From Saturnia japonica (Eukaryota > Arthropoda > Insecta > Lepidoptera > Saturniidae), in contig CM065325.1 in NCBI GenBank assembly GCA_033032175.1, positions 6,972,930-7,036,929 of the forward strand: DNA of 64,000 nt. The letters are read 5' to 3'. This document shows, in pieces, positions 11,501 through 22,400 of this stretch. Within the stretch, counting starts at the first letter, position 1. Every line of letters begins with the position of its first letter. The position numbers and the translations under genes were made by a program. Below the pieces are notes generated by a model. It searched no databases. It saw only the letters and a list, made by a program, of their open reading frames with translations, and was not told the origin of the DNA.

Positions 11501-14500
11501 CTTATGATTTTCATTTAAGTCAGGGCTTCTTAAACTATGGGTCGCAACCCCAAAAGGGGTCGCGTAGCAAAATTCTGCGGTCGCGAGAGATTTTAATGTC
11601 AAATATTTATATATACCATTTAATAACATCACTAGAGTTGACGGAATACAGTGGACTTGCAGCGTCTAGACACGCGCATTTGTTGAAGGTTTTGAGCTAT
11701 CTCCACCGACAGCAGTAAACGATCGATGATCGCTATTATTATACTGTGGCTATACATTGTTAGTGCGTTTGTATGGGGTCGTCAAGAAACTCGCAATCAT
11801 AAATGGGGTCGTGAATGATAAAAGTTTAAGAAGCCCTGATTTCAATCATTAAAACCAATTTATCAATTACTTTATTTGTCAACCGTGCAAATATGTTGCG
11901 TTTGATTTCAAAGAAACTTAAAAGCACATCGGTACATAGGTAAAATTTAAACATGAAAATTGATTATATCTATTCGACAGATACTCTTTATATCGATATA
12001 AAAAAGATAATACAACCGGCGACGCGGCGGGTAATAGCTGGAATAATTTAAAAAATCTGTTGCTTTGAATGTTTGTCCATTAATCACGCTTAAATGAGTG
12101 CACGAATTATAATGAAATTTGGTCGAGAATTTGATAAAATTGTTGAATAAAACAGGTTTTTTTTATCAGCCAATGAATCTAGTTATTAATTGTTTTGTCG
12201 TAGCACGACAAAGTGACTACACTTTACCTGATGGTGAAAACAGTGTAATCCAATAACATCGGCAATTTCTAATATTAAAAATATCAACAATAATTCTATT
12301 GTCTGCATATGCGGAACCACTGCCACACCTAGTAAACTAATAAAATTATAACGGAGTCGTGTTTATTCATATATTTTTTTATGATCGCAGTAAATGAGAT
12401 TGTAGTATCGACACACCTCGTGACGTAATGGTAGCCTGCTTTGTTGGATAGAGTGGTCACGCCTATTCTTTTAACTAAGTGCAAATATTATGTTTTATTA
12501 TTATCTAGGTACCCTTATGGGAAACGAAAACAGTATTTTTAGAACTTATTCTTTTATGTAATAGTAAATAAAATATTAATAAAACAAGAATTATCTCATA
12601 CTAATAAAAAAACTAAATAACGACAGTGCTTAGACATTCAGATGTAACTTAGCATAGGAAAACTGTGAAAAAGGGCAGAAGAGATAATTTGCGGATAGAC
12701 AATAAAGTTAATTTTATCTCGAAATATATAACAAAAAAAAAAATGCGAACGAAGTCCGATAAGTACAGGGTTATTTTGTAATATAATAAATATTACAGCC
12801 AATACACGTAAATTTTTATTAGGCGAACTATATAGTTTAAAAGTATGTGAATCTATGGATAGATATCGACTTAACAGAGGCTTGCATTATTTACATTAAT
12901 TGTACAAAATAAAAATTAAAACAGAAAAATCTAAAAAAAAGCATACAGTTTGTAGACAATGACATATTGAACCTCATTGCTTGGTCTTCAAGGATTTTGT
13001 CATACAGCGGAATCCGAGATTCAATAGGCACTGGTTTTACTCTGAACTTTTTCTGTTCAGACCTTTTATTTAACATATCTTCAGAAAATGATTTACTTAA
13101 ATTTCTGAGCTCATTAAATGCCTTCGATTCTTCATACCTAAATAAATTATAAAATGTCACATTAAAGATACTGACTGTAAGAAAAGAAAGAAGGAAAGAT
13201 GAAGAGATGATTGAAGAGGAAAATGAATGTAATAAAATAAACATCTGTAGATATATTTATTATTGTAATACTTACTATACCTACTATGTATATTTAAGCA
13301 GATGATTACTTGTGAGTATTTGCTTTCAAGGACAAGACAGAACGGGACCCTCATTCTTTCTGCTTACCTCACTGAGTGATAATATAGAAAACAATGCTTC
13401 ATAGTTTATGTAATATACCTATACCTAAGAACAATATTTGATAAACTATATTTCTATTGTCACTCGACAAAGGACAATGAAGACTCATTGGTAACCTGTA
13501 TGGACACCGCCATCTATTGACGTGAGTTGGAATAAGAATCCCTGCAATGAGCCTGAGCTTTCGGTGTAGAAAAAAAACGTGACGAAAGCATGACAGTAGA
13601 ACCAGTTGAAAATCTATCGCTAAACACCTATAGCTGTGTTCTCCACTAGCCTTAGCGTGTTACCATCTTGGGTCACATCTTCGATTAACATTAGGTGAAA
13701 TTGTGGCCAAACGCTTAACCTACAAAGAAAAAAATCACACTTGACATTGGCAAAATTGTCTACATACGCAGAAAGACCAAATTAAAAAAAAACATATAGC
13801 AAATGTTAATGTTGGTTAAATCAACACACCTTTCAGTCATTTTAAATGGTTTTGTTATGGTGATGCTCCTACGTCTTCTTAATGGCGATATATGTCGAGT
13901 AGCTCTCATGGGACTCGAAGGCATACTTTGAGTTTTAAATTCGTCATTAGGTTTTAAATGTTTTATGTTTAATTTTCTATCAAAAAATGTACAATTCTTT
14001 TTATCAATTTCATCTTTAGGCTCAATCTTAGTATCATGCCAAGATATAGAACAGGCTGAATCATTTCTTTTCGGACGGTCAGATTTTAATTTACATAGTG
14101 AAGAATGGACCGATTTCGTTTTTGATTCATTACATGAATTTTTAATATCGTCTTCGTAATTTTTTCCTGGTAGAAATTGTTTCGAACATATTTTAGAATT
14201 TCTCGATGTCGAAGTAAAGTTATTTGCAGAGTCTTTAAAAAAATTACTGTCGACCTTTTTAATCCGATTATTTTTATTTTCGGTATTGTTTTTTGTTCTA
14301 AAAGTAGAATACTTATTATTTGATAATTTCGATAATGCGATATCGTCACTTTTAAACGAATCTAATAATCCATTACAAAGACCGTCAATTTCATCTGCAG
14401 GTATGCCTGACATAGTTTTTCTTTTCTCTCGTAAATTTCTTAGAATAGAATAAAACTCTTCGCGTGGTAAGTGATGAATGTCCTTATAATCAGGAATACT

Positions 14501-14698
14501 GCAATAAAAATCTTTTAATTTCTTAGAGTCGAAATCCAATTCAGTCACTATCACAGAACAACTTGAACAAGAATCTATTGAATTTCGTGCAGTCGACCGT
14601 GATTTCACCCGTTCATATTCCGTCTTTGGCATCTTACTTATTGGATCAACTGGAACATTAAGACATGAATTTGTGAAAACACTACTATAATGGTTCAT
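2877..14698 (-). CDS. FAM161: FAM161-family centrosomal/ciliary protein (six exons, complete)
   Basis: Exons in transcript order: 14698-13830, 13137-12973, 11456-11235, 10086-9804, 8742-8459 and 3246-2877. All junctions are GT-AG, all phases agree, and the joined frame is 2193 bases, or 730 residues. An in-frame TAA lies upstream of the start ATG. The central part has hallmarks of the FAM161/UPF0564 domain: ITKPFKMTERYEE across the first junction (about residues 281-292), KKFRVKPVP at about 317-325, MKPFSFTKREE and KFKARPVPKNLF in exon 3, and RAEEMLRSAHYPGNM in exon 4. Exons 5-6 are rich in charged helices of coiled-coil type. Family members (FAM161A/B in vertebrates) bind microtubules and sit at centrosomes, ciliary basal bodies and centrioles; in insects a role in sensory cilia or sperm centrioles is the inference. 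The long first exon is Ser/Lys/Asn-rich and probably disordered. Exact ortholog naming is not possible by eye. Introns are heavily invaded by repeats; intron 5 alone is 5.2 kb. Confidence 0.88.
3563..3870 (-). repeat. tRNA-derived SINE, family B, near full-length copy
   Basis: On the minus strand it opens with a tRNA-like head carrying an A box (GGATCAGTGGTAG) and a B box (GTTCGAATCC). It then continues through a conserved body: GAGCTTTCGGTGAAGG, CATAGCATGGTGGTAGG, CTGTCGCC, GAGAGCCAG, and an end reading GGTGAGATTGTGGCC. At about 305 bp it is the most complete copy in the window. Related copies lie near 9.16, 10.33, 13.5, 39.06, 42.36 and 57.78 kb. Short ORFs in this interval are by-products of the repeat. 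Confidence 0.8.
5484..5525. repeat. Poly(T) tract of 42 bases
   Basis: An uninterrupted run of 42 T, the reverse complement of the poly(A) tail of the retrotransposon copy it ends. Its length may be inaccurate in any assembly. Confidence 0.95.
5484..6235 (-). mobile_element. 5'-truncated non-LTR retrotransposon copy, family R
   Basis: The copy is bounded by an exact 13-bp direct repeat, AGGAATAGCTGCC, at 5471-5483 and 6236-6248. It begins with a run of 42 T (5484-5525), the poly(A) tail of a minus-strand insertion. The body is GC-rich and non-coding, consistent with a 3' UTR and a truncated 5' end. Sequences related to its tail-proximal part recur at about 15.51-15.67, 40.60-40.76 and 50.95-51.20 kb in the same orientation. 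The perfect duplication and long tail point to a young insertion. The parent family is not recognised. Confidence 0.85.
7199..7440. mobile_element. Short non-autonomous DNA transposon (hAT-like MITE)
   Basis: The ends are inverted, TAGGGTTTCT on the left and AGAAACCCTA on the right, enclosing 242 bp full of short palindromic GAGAATTCTCG-like words. Flanking 8-mers agree at 5 of 8 positions (GTGTAGAT and GCTGAGAT), a weak target-duplication signal. ORFs on both strands here are products of the palindromic sequence. Confidence 0.55.
9157..9715 (+). repeat. SINE family B copy interrupted by a hAT MITE
   Basis: The tRNA-like head (GGCTCAGTGGTAG A box, degenerate B box) lies at 9157-9221 and the body resumes at 9473, with CATAGCATGGTGGTATGG near 9522 and AACATCAGGTGCGATTATGG near 9688. 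The interval between is a separate transposon, listed below. The SINE sits in intron 4 of the FAM161-like gene. Confidence 0.7.
9222..9464. mobile_element. hAT-type MITE nested in a SINE
   Basis: The left end is CAGGGCTTCTTAATC and the right end, read inverted, is CACGGTTTCTTAACG, an imperfect pair. The flanking 8-mers are ATGTATGG and ATGTATAG (7 of 8), the expected 8-bp target duplication for hAT elements. The 243-bp interior has no coding capacity. Confidence 0.72.
10330..10500 (+). repeat. SINE family B, partial copy
   Basis: This is a 3' body fragment: GAAAATTTGTCACCAAGTTG, AGAGCCAGTCTCCC, AAGCTTAGCGTGTTTCCATC, and a degenerate end. It lies in intron 3 of the FAM161-like gene. Confidence 0.6.
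11521..11838. mobile_element. hAT-type MITE in FAM161-like intron 2
   Basis: The ends are a perfect 16-bp inverted pair, CAGGGCTTCTTAAACT. The flanking 8-mers ATTTAAGT and ATTTCAAT match at 6 of 8. The 318-bp interior includes repeated GGGGTCGCG/GGGGTCGT words and no transposase. Its edge lies 64 bases upstream of the exon 3 acceptor (11457). Confidence 0.78.
13490..13725 (+). repeat. SINE family B, partial copy
   Basis: It carries the family body (AATGAGCCTGAGCTTTCGGT, ATCTATCGCTAAACACC, GTTACCATCTTGGGTCAC, GGTGAAATTGTGGCC) with a damaged head, in intron 1 of the FAM161-like gene. Confidence 0.65.
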
Positions 14699-15500
14699 TA
14701 TGAGAACTATAGTATATTATAATATACATAATTTGCCACATTATGAAACACTGAATGTTATCTAAATGTTTGTATTTTAATTCCATGGAAACCCGTTTCT
14801 ATTGTAGTGTCTATTCTTTGTAGTTACCATCTAGTTCTCACGGTTCTGACAGTAGTGTAACATTTGAAACACAGAAATCAAGTTAAATTACAATAATAAT
14901 GAACTATAATTTACTATATAACGATTTTTTTTTTGTTTATTATCCTAATCATGATTTGTAATTCATAGAACAATATTCATTTATAGCTTTCTTATCATGG
15001 AGCTTTACCTACCTTTATTAAATTTTTGTTGTTTGCCTATATTCTGAGTTAAGTACTCTATTTCGATGTTAATTTTCGAAATGAAATACCCATTAAAGGT
15101 AATATCAGCAAGTTCTACGTGAATCATTATAATATCCGCACAGATGGTGCTAGTGATGCGGTTTAGTTTTGTTATTTGGCCTCATGAGTAGGTGTACCTA
15201 CACAACTTTTGTCCGGGCATCGAAATATTGTATTACAAATGTGTAAGGAATTTTGAGTATTTTTAAGTAGCTGTTTTTGAATTTAGCGCCACGAATATGC
15301 ATTGATATTGTAAATTAAAAAGTAATATTCTACTACCCATAATACTTTCATATTAAAACATAGGGTATATAGATTTATTAGTAAAATTATTTTTTATTAC
15401 CTCACAGCGGTATACATGAGAACTTCAGTCGGTAACTGATTATTATAATTTTATTGCAATTATGTGACAAAGTCTTGCAAAACAAAAAAAAAACACCTAT
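14699..15500. other. Intergenic AT-rich sequence upstream of the FAM161-like gene
   Basis: This should contain the promoter and any 5' UTR of the minus-strand FAM161-like gene. I see no clear TATA box or initiator, no coding potential and no recognisable repeat. Confidence 0.4.
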
Positions 15501-15504
15501 CTAA

Positions 15505-15670
15505 CTTTTTTGGAACTGACTATAGGTACTACCTACTGTTAGCCATAAGGGCCCTGGATCCTCAGACGGCTTTTATAGCTTCACCGTAGCTTGTAGGCGG
15601 CGAGCGCTTATGGCACTCAGCTGCGAAATCTTTGCAACATGCTCAAGAGTGCCAAAGTGGCACCTATCTA
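15505..15670 (-). repeat. Retrotransposon family R tail fragment
   Basis: It shares GGAACTGACTA, AGGGCCCTGGATCC, TTTTATAGCTTCACCG, CGAGCGCTTATGGCACTCAG and GAGTGCCAAAGTGGC with the element at 5484-6235, at reduced identity. The orientation is the same and the copy is older. Confidence 0.6.
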
Positions 15671-15708
15671 GCTAACCTTGGAAAGTAAAACGTAAATTTA
15701 GATAAATT

Positions 15709-15990
15709 TGCTGAGTGACTGGATCGCGACCACCCTGCACATGGTAGGTAAGAACCCGTCACAGTGAATCTCTTTTGGTTTGTCGCATTTTGGGATTAGG
15801 CAGTAGATATAAATGCAGATTCTGAGGTTTGCAGGCCGACATGACAGCGACAACAGGTAACGGATTGCCAATCTCTCGGTGGTCGCCGTTGTTCTTGTAT
15901 TCTACTGTGCAGTTTATTTACCACAACACCTTATGGCACAGTGCCGTTATTTTAGTTAATACAAAAGAAAAGAAGTCGTTGGAACCGTTA
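15709..15990. repeat. Dispersed repeat family P, copy 1
   Basis: It matches 36385-36650 in the same orientation: GACTGGATCGCGACCA, CCGTCACAGTGAATC, GGCCGACATGACAGC, GGTGGTCGCCGTT and TCTACTGTGCAG. The two copies are diverged. No ORF or structural hallmark identifies its class. Confidence 0.6.
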
Positions 15991-18012
15991 GGCAGCAAAT
16001 TAATTAATTGTATAAAATCTGGCAACATTAATCTGATGGTGTTAACCTTGTAAAAATGTACGTATTACAATTATGTATTTTAATTAGAAAAAATAAATAT
16101 TGTTCACAAATATTATTCAGATCTAGAATTGACGTGTCGCGTCGCGTCACATCAATATGTAGAGTAGAGGGGTGCTTCAGGCGCGTTGGCAGAAGTTTGA
16201 TACAGTTGGTGTGAAGTAATATATTTTATTGTAATAATTTACATAAGTAATAAGCAAATTGTTTTTATTATCTATGAAATACAGTACCCACCTACATGCA
16301 TGCCTACAGTGGTTCCTTTAACAAATTTTCTTTACCATCTAATCAGGGTTCACAACCTGAAGCGCTGCTATTTACCTCCGGAGGATCTTTTTAGCTTCTT
16401 TTTCGGTCTTCTATCTAGTAAACGAACTTTTTTTGGAGTTTTTAGATTTTTTAAATTATGTCAACCATGCGATTATCGTATAGGTACGATAATAAATCGT
16501 ACGGTAGTAAAACCTGATTCTAATAAACTATACCATTTCCATTTCTTTTTTTCTCGATGACAGCTCCTGTGAAAACTTGAATGAGCGTCTTTTTTACAAT
16601 ATGTATGCATTATTTTATAATAATATGACGTTTACACACGTAAAAGGTTATACCAGATTCGGAGAAACTGATAGGGATGGAGCTATATCGATAAACGTAA
16701 CACGATATCAGACCCGATATTTTTTTACAAAATGTAACAAACTAAATTACTGCTGGATACTTTTGTACAAATTTATTAACTATTATTATATTTCATTACA
16801 AGATGTTACACGTATTAATTCTTGATTGATAATGCCAACTTCTTCAAAATTTTCGAAGCTGTTGTATAATAAATAGGTATAGGTAGGTACTCGACAATGA
16901 AACGAAATAATTTTAACGACAGGTAATCTTTATTTATTTATATTTGAATGTTTTTGTTATATTTGTCTTTGTTTAAAATATAATAGATATATGCGATTGA
17001 TATCATTAGTTATTTTGGTCACAACACTACAACTATCAAATTAGAACTGTCATCGAGAAAATAAAAAAATGGAAATAGTATGTATATAATCAATTGCAAA
17101 TCAGGGCTGTCGATTAGTGGGGAGTTCCACAAATTACGGGGAGTTTCAATAGCATTGGGGATTATAGGGCTTGACGATATGTGGGGAAAAACGGGGATTT
17201 TAATGATTTTACACTTTAAAGTTATACTTCTTTTAATGCGATTAGTAGAGGGTAAAATTAAAAGCTCATCGAACATTGCATGACTGATTAAAATATAGAT
17301 CAAATCATAAAGCTGGCGGGATAATATTATTGAAGTTATTATTATTGTTAAACGAGTTATTAAGCTATCGATTATTGATAGTTTGATAATAGTACTTAAA
17401 ACTTCACGATAAACGCAAAGACAATTTTTGAATATCGCTTATCCCTAATTTATGTAGCCGCAAATTACTATGGTTTTATACGAGTTTAGGTATTAAAAAA
17501 GTGAGGTTAACAAATTTCAGAATGATCATGTTAATGTTGTTTGTATTGCAATTTAGAAATGAATCCGTAAAAAAATTCATTGATGGATCTTGATAGCGAT
17601 GATAGCTAAGTGTCGATATGGCTCAGTGGTGGTAACATATTCAAACACTGTATTGATCATTGAAATCAATATTTTTTTTAATGTAGTAGTAAGTATATTT
17701 TAATGCTTTTTAATTTAAAAAAATGTAATGTTTTGCTAACACAGTATACACGCACTATTCACAACCCCGTTTTACTTAAATTTTGAGAGGTGACTAATTG
17801 CTTTATTAATTACACCTCTGTCAGCCTGTCCAATGCCCACTCTGAGAACTTTCTACACTGTGTCAGAAACTTAAATAAACAAAATATTATTTAAAAAACA
17901 TTTAGTCCAAAACATAAAGAACACTTCAAAGGAAGTGAAAATGAACTCAATACTTGCACGCAAATACACACCTACAGAAACACGAACACAAACATATGCA
18001 TACAAATGTATA
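15991..18012. other. Intergenic AT-rich sequence, no gene seen
   Basis: Several short ORFs occur (for example 16300-16560 and 17019-17303) but none has family motifs or balanced composition. A CAGGGCTGTCGATTAGTGGG word near 17102 resembles one end of a hAT element, without a visible partner. Confidence 0.4.
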
Positions 18013-18182
18013 TGTAGAGGAACTATTGCAAAGGGAGGATCCTCCGACCAGACGGGTGTTATGTCTGGCGGGCAGCTGCCCAACGGTTGTAGTCGGGTTC
18101 TTGTATACATACTCAATTGAAGAGTTAATTTCTATAGCGCAATGTAGGATGCGTCGTATGTGGTTCGATAGATGTCGCTACA
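18013..18182 (-). repeat. 3' LTR of the TRIM-like element
   Basis: A 170-bp direct repeat partner of 18595-18788. It has TG...CA ends on the minus strand and the polypurine tract GGAGGGGAGTGA directly upstream. Confidence 0.7.
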
Positions 18183-18594
18183 TCACTCCCCTCCGAGACC
18201 GGAGGTCGATAGCAGGTTGAGTCGTCCATACATCTTGTGATGCTTGCCGGGCCAGTGGAATGTTCCATTGAGTCGGAGTGATGCTGCAAGAATGCTCCAG
18301 TAGTGTTGCAGGCTGCGTAGTGGCTGGCTGCTGCGTCTACCAGGTGAGAAGTGCGTCTCTGCTTGCTGACCAGCCGAAGTGCAGTATGCTGTGCCAAGGT
18401 CGCTGAGAAGGCTGTGGGTGATGACCAGGAATGCGCGTCCGCTGCATGCTGGTGTTCAGGATACCCGAAGTAGCCGTGGATGCTGGCTGGCTGTATGACT
18501 CGCCGCTTGAATGCTTGAGGAAGTGATGATGACGTCACGATGACGTAGCTTTTGCGAAGAAGGTTGTGCTAACGTTCATGCTCGGGGTCACCAG

Positions 18595-18788
18595 TGTAAA
18601 AGAACTATTGCAAAGGGAGGAACCTCCCACCAGACGGGTGTTATGTCTGGCGGGCAGCTGCCTAACGGTTGTAGTCGGGTTCTTGAATATATACTAAATT
18701 GAATAGTTAATTTCTATAGTGCGATGTAGGATGCGTCGTATGTGGCTTGATAGATGTAGCTATGTGTCGCTATGTAGATGTCGCTACA
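18595..18788 (-). repeat. 5' LTR of the TRIM-like element
   Basis: A 194-bp direct repeat partner of 18013-18182. It carries a local duplication of an AGATGTAGC/AGATGTCGC motif near its outer end, which accounts for the length difference. Confidence 0.7.
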
Positions 18789-19429
18789 TTTATAATAGAA
18801 AGAGACAGAAAGTTGCATGGAGAGGTCATAACGCTTTTTACTTACGTGACGATTTCTACAATTCAACTTATACCGCAAGCCACATGAAGGAATTTCGTTC
18901 CAAAAAATGCTTGAGAAAAGTGATTCCCAAATCTTCCAAGTAGTTTTTTCGTGAGCAGTTGTGCACACTTTAGTTTTTATTGTTTTATTATGTCGTAACA
19001 AATGTAGAATGCCTGTTATTTTTCTTTATTATATTAAATTAATAATTAAATTAAATTATCATGTATTCATATACTTTTTTTATATTAGTAAACGCCTAAA
19101 GAAGTTTTACTTCAATATTTTTTACTAGAATAAATTTTTCCTTATTTCATTTTTGGGAATCAGAACTTGGATCATCCCCAATTTGGGGAATTTGATCATA
19201 AGGCTTTGACGACGGTATTGTACGTTGTAAATTGAAATCAGCTGTCAACTGTCAAGTGTCACCTGTGAAAAATTAATTTGAAATAATCTATTAATTTGTA
19301 CATTTTAAAGCATCTAACTACGAATTTTGATTTCTTTGGAATTTGTGAATCAATAAATGATATAGATCTTAGACTACATAGTTATATAAACGGATTAGTT
19401 GTTTCCTCTTGGTAGATTTTTTAAATAAA

Positions 19430-22400
19430 ATGCTTTATAAAAATATTAACCGCATTTTTTCTAGTAATATAAAACTATTACAAAGTTTCATAAATATTCG
19501 TGCGTCAAGTACAGTTGAAAACGATGGGAAATATAAAGGAAACTATGATGTTATCATCGCTGGAGGTGGAATGGTTGGTTGTACGCTGGCCTGTGCTATG
19601 TGTATGTATTATTTTTTTCTGTACATACTTCTTAGTTTTAATATTAATTACTGTGCTCGAAGCTTTAATACTGTATCTAGTACCAAAAGTCCGTATAATC
19701 ACAAAAAAAAATTGATTGTTGAAACTTTCATTAAAAAATGCCATGATTAGCTCAGGTTTGGGTTACATGCCGTCAAGTTGAGACTCCAATTTTTTTTTTA
19801 CGAAATGAGATCACTTTATAATTCGGCTAAATATAAAATTTCACACTGTGGAAATAAATAATTAGTTTTTGAAAATAGCATTTTTTCTAAAACTATCAAT
19901 ACAAATGTCAGTTCTAAGTGGTTAACATAAAGTTCACTTTTGAAAGATAAGTCAAAAATTTCGAAAGATTATATTTTTTTCCTTTAATTTGTTATTTTTG
20001 AATGAGTATCATGTTGTGTATGTATGTCAAATACAACCTACTTTAGCATTTTGGTTTTTAGTGAGAATTTTAATTTTTCCGTTGTGGTGATAAAATTGGC
20101 TAGAACTTGATCATTTTCTTCACAGGGACTACCTCTCAACATCCCCCACCTTTCCAACCCTTCAATTCATCAAATTTAAGCCCAACGCTGTTTTTATATC
20201 CAATAATTAATGAAAGTAATTGAACCAAAGTTAAAAAGCTAACGTGAATAGTGTCCGCTGTTTTAATAACTTTACATTGATTGTAACATACAGTGCTTCT
20301 AGTGGATATAGCATCTACCAGATAATTATTTAAAAATTACTAATTTAAAAAAAGTATGGAAGCCTAATGAAAACCTTGTTACCTTGTTAATCTCTCAATA
20401 CCTTCAGCCACATAATTACTTAAATCATTGTCCCAAAGATTAATATCTAATAATGTTACTATATAGTAATAAAAATGAAAGGAATCATAATTTAATCAAA
20501 TTACTTAGCACAATATGTAATCATTAAACTTATTTACATAATCAAATTTAATAACAAAAAATATTTATTTTTCAGTGAAAGACTCTTTGCTATCTAAACT
20601 GAAAATATTACTCTTAGAAAGCAGTCCAAATACTAAGTTTCAATTGAAACCAGTGTATAGCAATAGAGTAGTGGCTCTCAGTCAGAAAACTAAATCATTA
20701 ATTATTGATTTAGATGTCTGGAAACATATGGAAGCTATGAGACTCAAACCTGTCAGACACATGCAAGTAAGCAACATACAAATAATTAATATAATTGTTG
20801 TAACCTAGGTGGCCTAGTCTAAATATAAAGTCCTTTGCTACTTCCATAGAATATAGCTCTGTGTAGTCAAAATAAATAAAAATATGTGTTGATACACCAA
20901 TAAACAGCTTTTAAATTGTATAATAATGAGAAGTATTACGTCCTTACATATGAAATTGGTATTTTGTTGAACTGGTCATTTTGATTTCAAATATCTGGTG
21001 TCTGGTTAGAAATTACAAATTCAAATTAATCCAAATTTATGCTTGTTTATTTGTGCTTCGAATTTAGTGATTCATTTGTTTCCATACCATTTTATTTTTC
21101 TTTAACAACTTTCTTTTCACAAAATAGAAAATTTAAAATATCGCCTTATTTACGAATATAGTTCCATTGTGGCATCAGCGCTGCAGAATTAGCTCGAAGG
21201 ATTATTGATGTATATGGGAAAGCTACTGTTAAAGAAAACACAGTACATTTTTGGTTCCAACGTTTTCATTCTGGAAATTTTGACCTACGATACAAACCCC
21301 GTGGACGGCAGGAGACCCTAGTTGAAAATGAAAAATCAAAGGTCATCAATCAAAAATCATTGAAGCGGATCATTAGCAAACCACATTAGAGTTAGCGGCA
21401 GGCTTCAGTGTGAGTGATAAAAAAAATTAATTCACTTTAAACAAACAAGAAAAGTGAAAAACCTCAAGAAATGGATACCGCATGAATTGACTGAAGCACG
21501 CCAACAAACACCTATTGAGTTCTGCATTACATTACTCAACCGTCACAATAACGAGGGAATGTTGAATCGTATTGTTATATGAGACGAAAAATGGAGCCTT
21601 TACGACAATCGGAAACGCTCATCACAGTGGTTGAACCCAGGAGAACCGGCCAAATCCTGTTCCAAGCGAAAGTTGTCTCAGAAAAAGGTACTGGTGAGTG
21701 TTGGTGGACCGGTTCTGGTATCATACACTACAGCTTCGTAAGATCTGTCCAGACGAAAATGGCAGATCTGTATTGTTAACAATTTCAAACCATGATTGAA
21801 AAGCTAGCCTTTAAACAACCGAAACTTGTCAATATCTCAAGCCCACTGCTGCTTCAGAACAACGCTAGACCCCATACTTTATGACAGACGGTCGCTAAAT
21901 TAGAGGAACTGTGGTTGGAATGTCTTCGAAACCTACCATATTCCCAGACATTGCTCAAACATATTACCACTTTTTTCTGAATTTTGACAATTTCTTGCTA
22001 GGAAAATAAATTCAATTCCAATGAGGCTGTCCAAACTGCCTTCAAAAATTTTATTGATTCTTGCTCCCACAATTTTTTCAGCCTTTAAAATTCACCTTTA
22101 AAATGGCAAAATTGCATAGATAATAAAGGTACATACTTCGATTGATTAAATGTATAATTTCATAATATTTTTTTCATTTTACTTTTACCATATAAAACGC
22201 TAATTTCATATGTAAGGACCTAATATATTTTATTTTATTGATTAAAAATTATAATTATCCTTCATTTGGCCAAAGTTGTGTACAATACAAGCTCCTTATT
22301 CGCGCTTCCTTCATTCACGTTTTCACTACTCGCGGATTTAAATAATGCGATCCAATTCCTATATTTGCGGCTAAAGATTTCTTTATTTTCGGATCTAATC

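Larger units (their letters stand above)
18013..18788 (-). mobile_element. TRIM-like non-autonomous LTR retrotransposon
   Basis: Two direct repeats, 18013-18182 and 18595-18788, behave as LTRs. On the minus strand each starts TGTAGCGACATC and ends in TACA (TG...CA). Immediately after the 5' LTR, one base apart, is TGGTGACCCCGAGC, a primer-binding-site-like sequence starting with TGG (18593 downward). Immediately before the 3' LTR is the purine tract GGAGGGGAGTGA, the expected polypurine tract. The 412-bp interior has no gag or pol; a minus-strand ORF spanning it (18538-18125) resembles no known protein and is probably fortuitous. The LTRs differ by about 13 substitutions and a 24-bp internal expansion in the right copy, so the insertion is old. 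No clean target duplication was found. Confidence 0.72.

Noticed and set aside
17102..17300. Possible hAT element starting CAGGGCTGTCGATTAG
   Set aside because: No matching inverted end or 8-bp duplication was found within several hundred bases.
18125..18538. 137-codon minus ORF inside the TRIM-like element
   Set aside because: It spans the interior and runs into the LTR, has no gag-like motif and a composition dictated by the GC-rich repeat.
19409..19750. Longer COQ6 first-exon frame from a TTG and through the donor
   Set aside because: The ATG at 19430 gives a normal presequence, and the donor at 19602 joins in phase to exon 2; the read-through part is intron.
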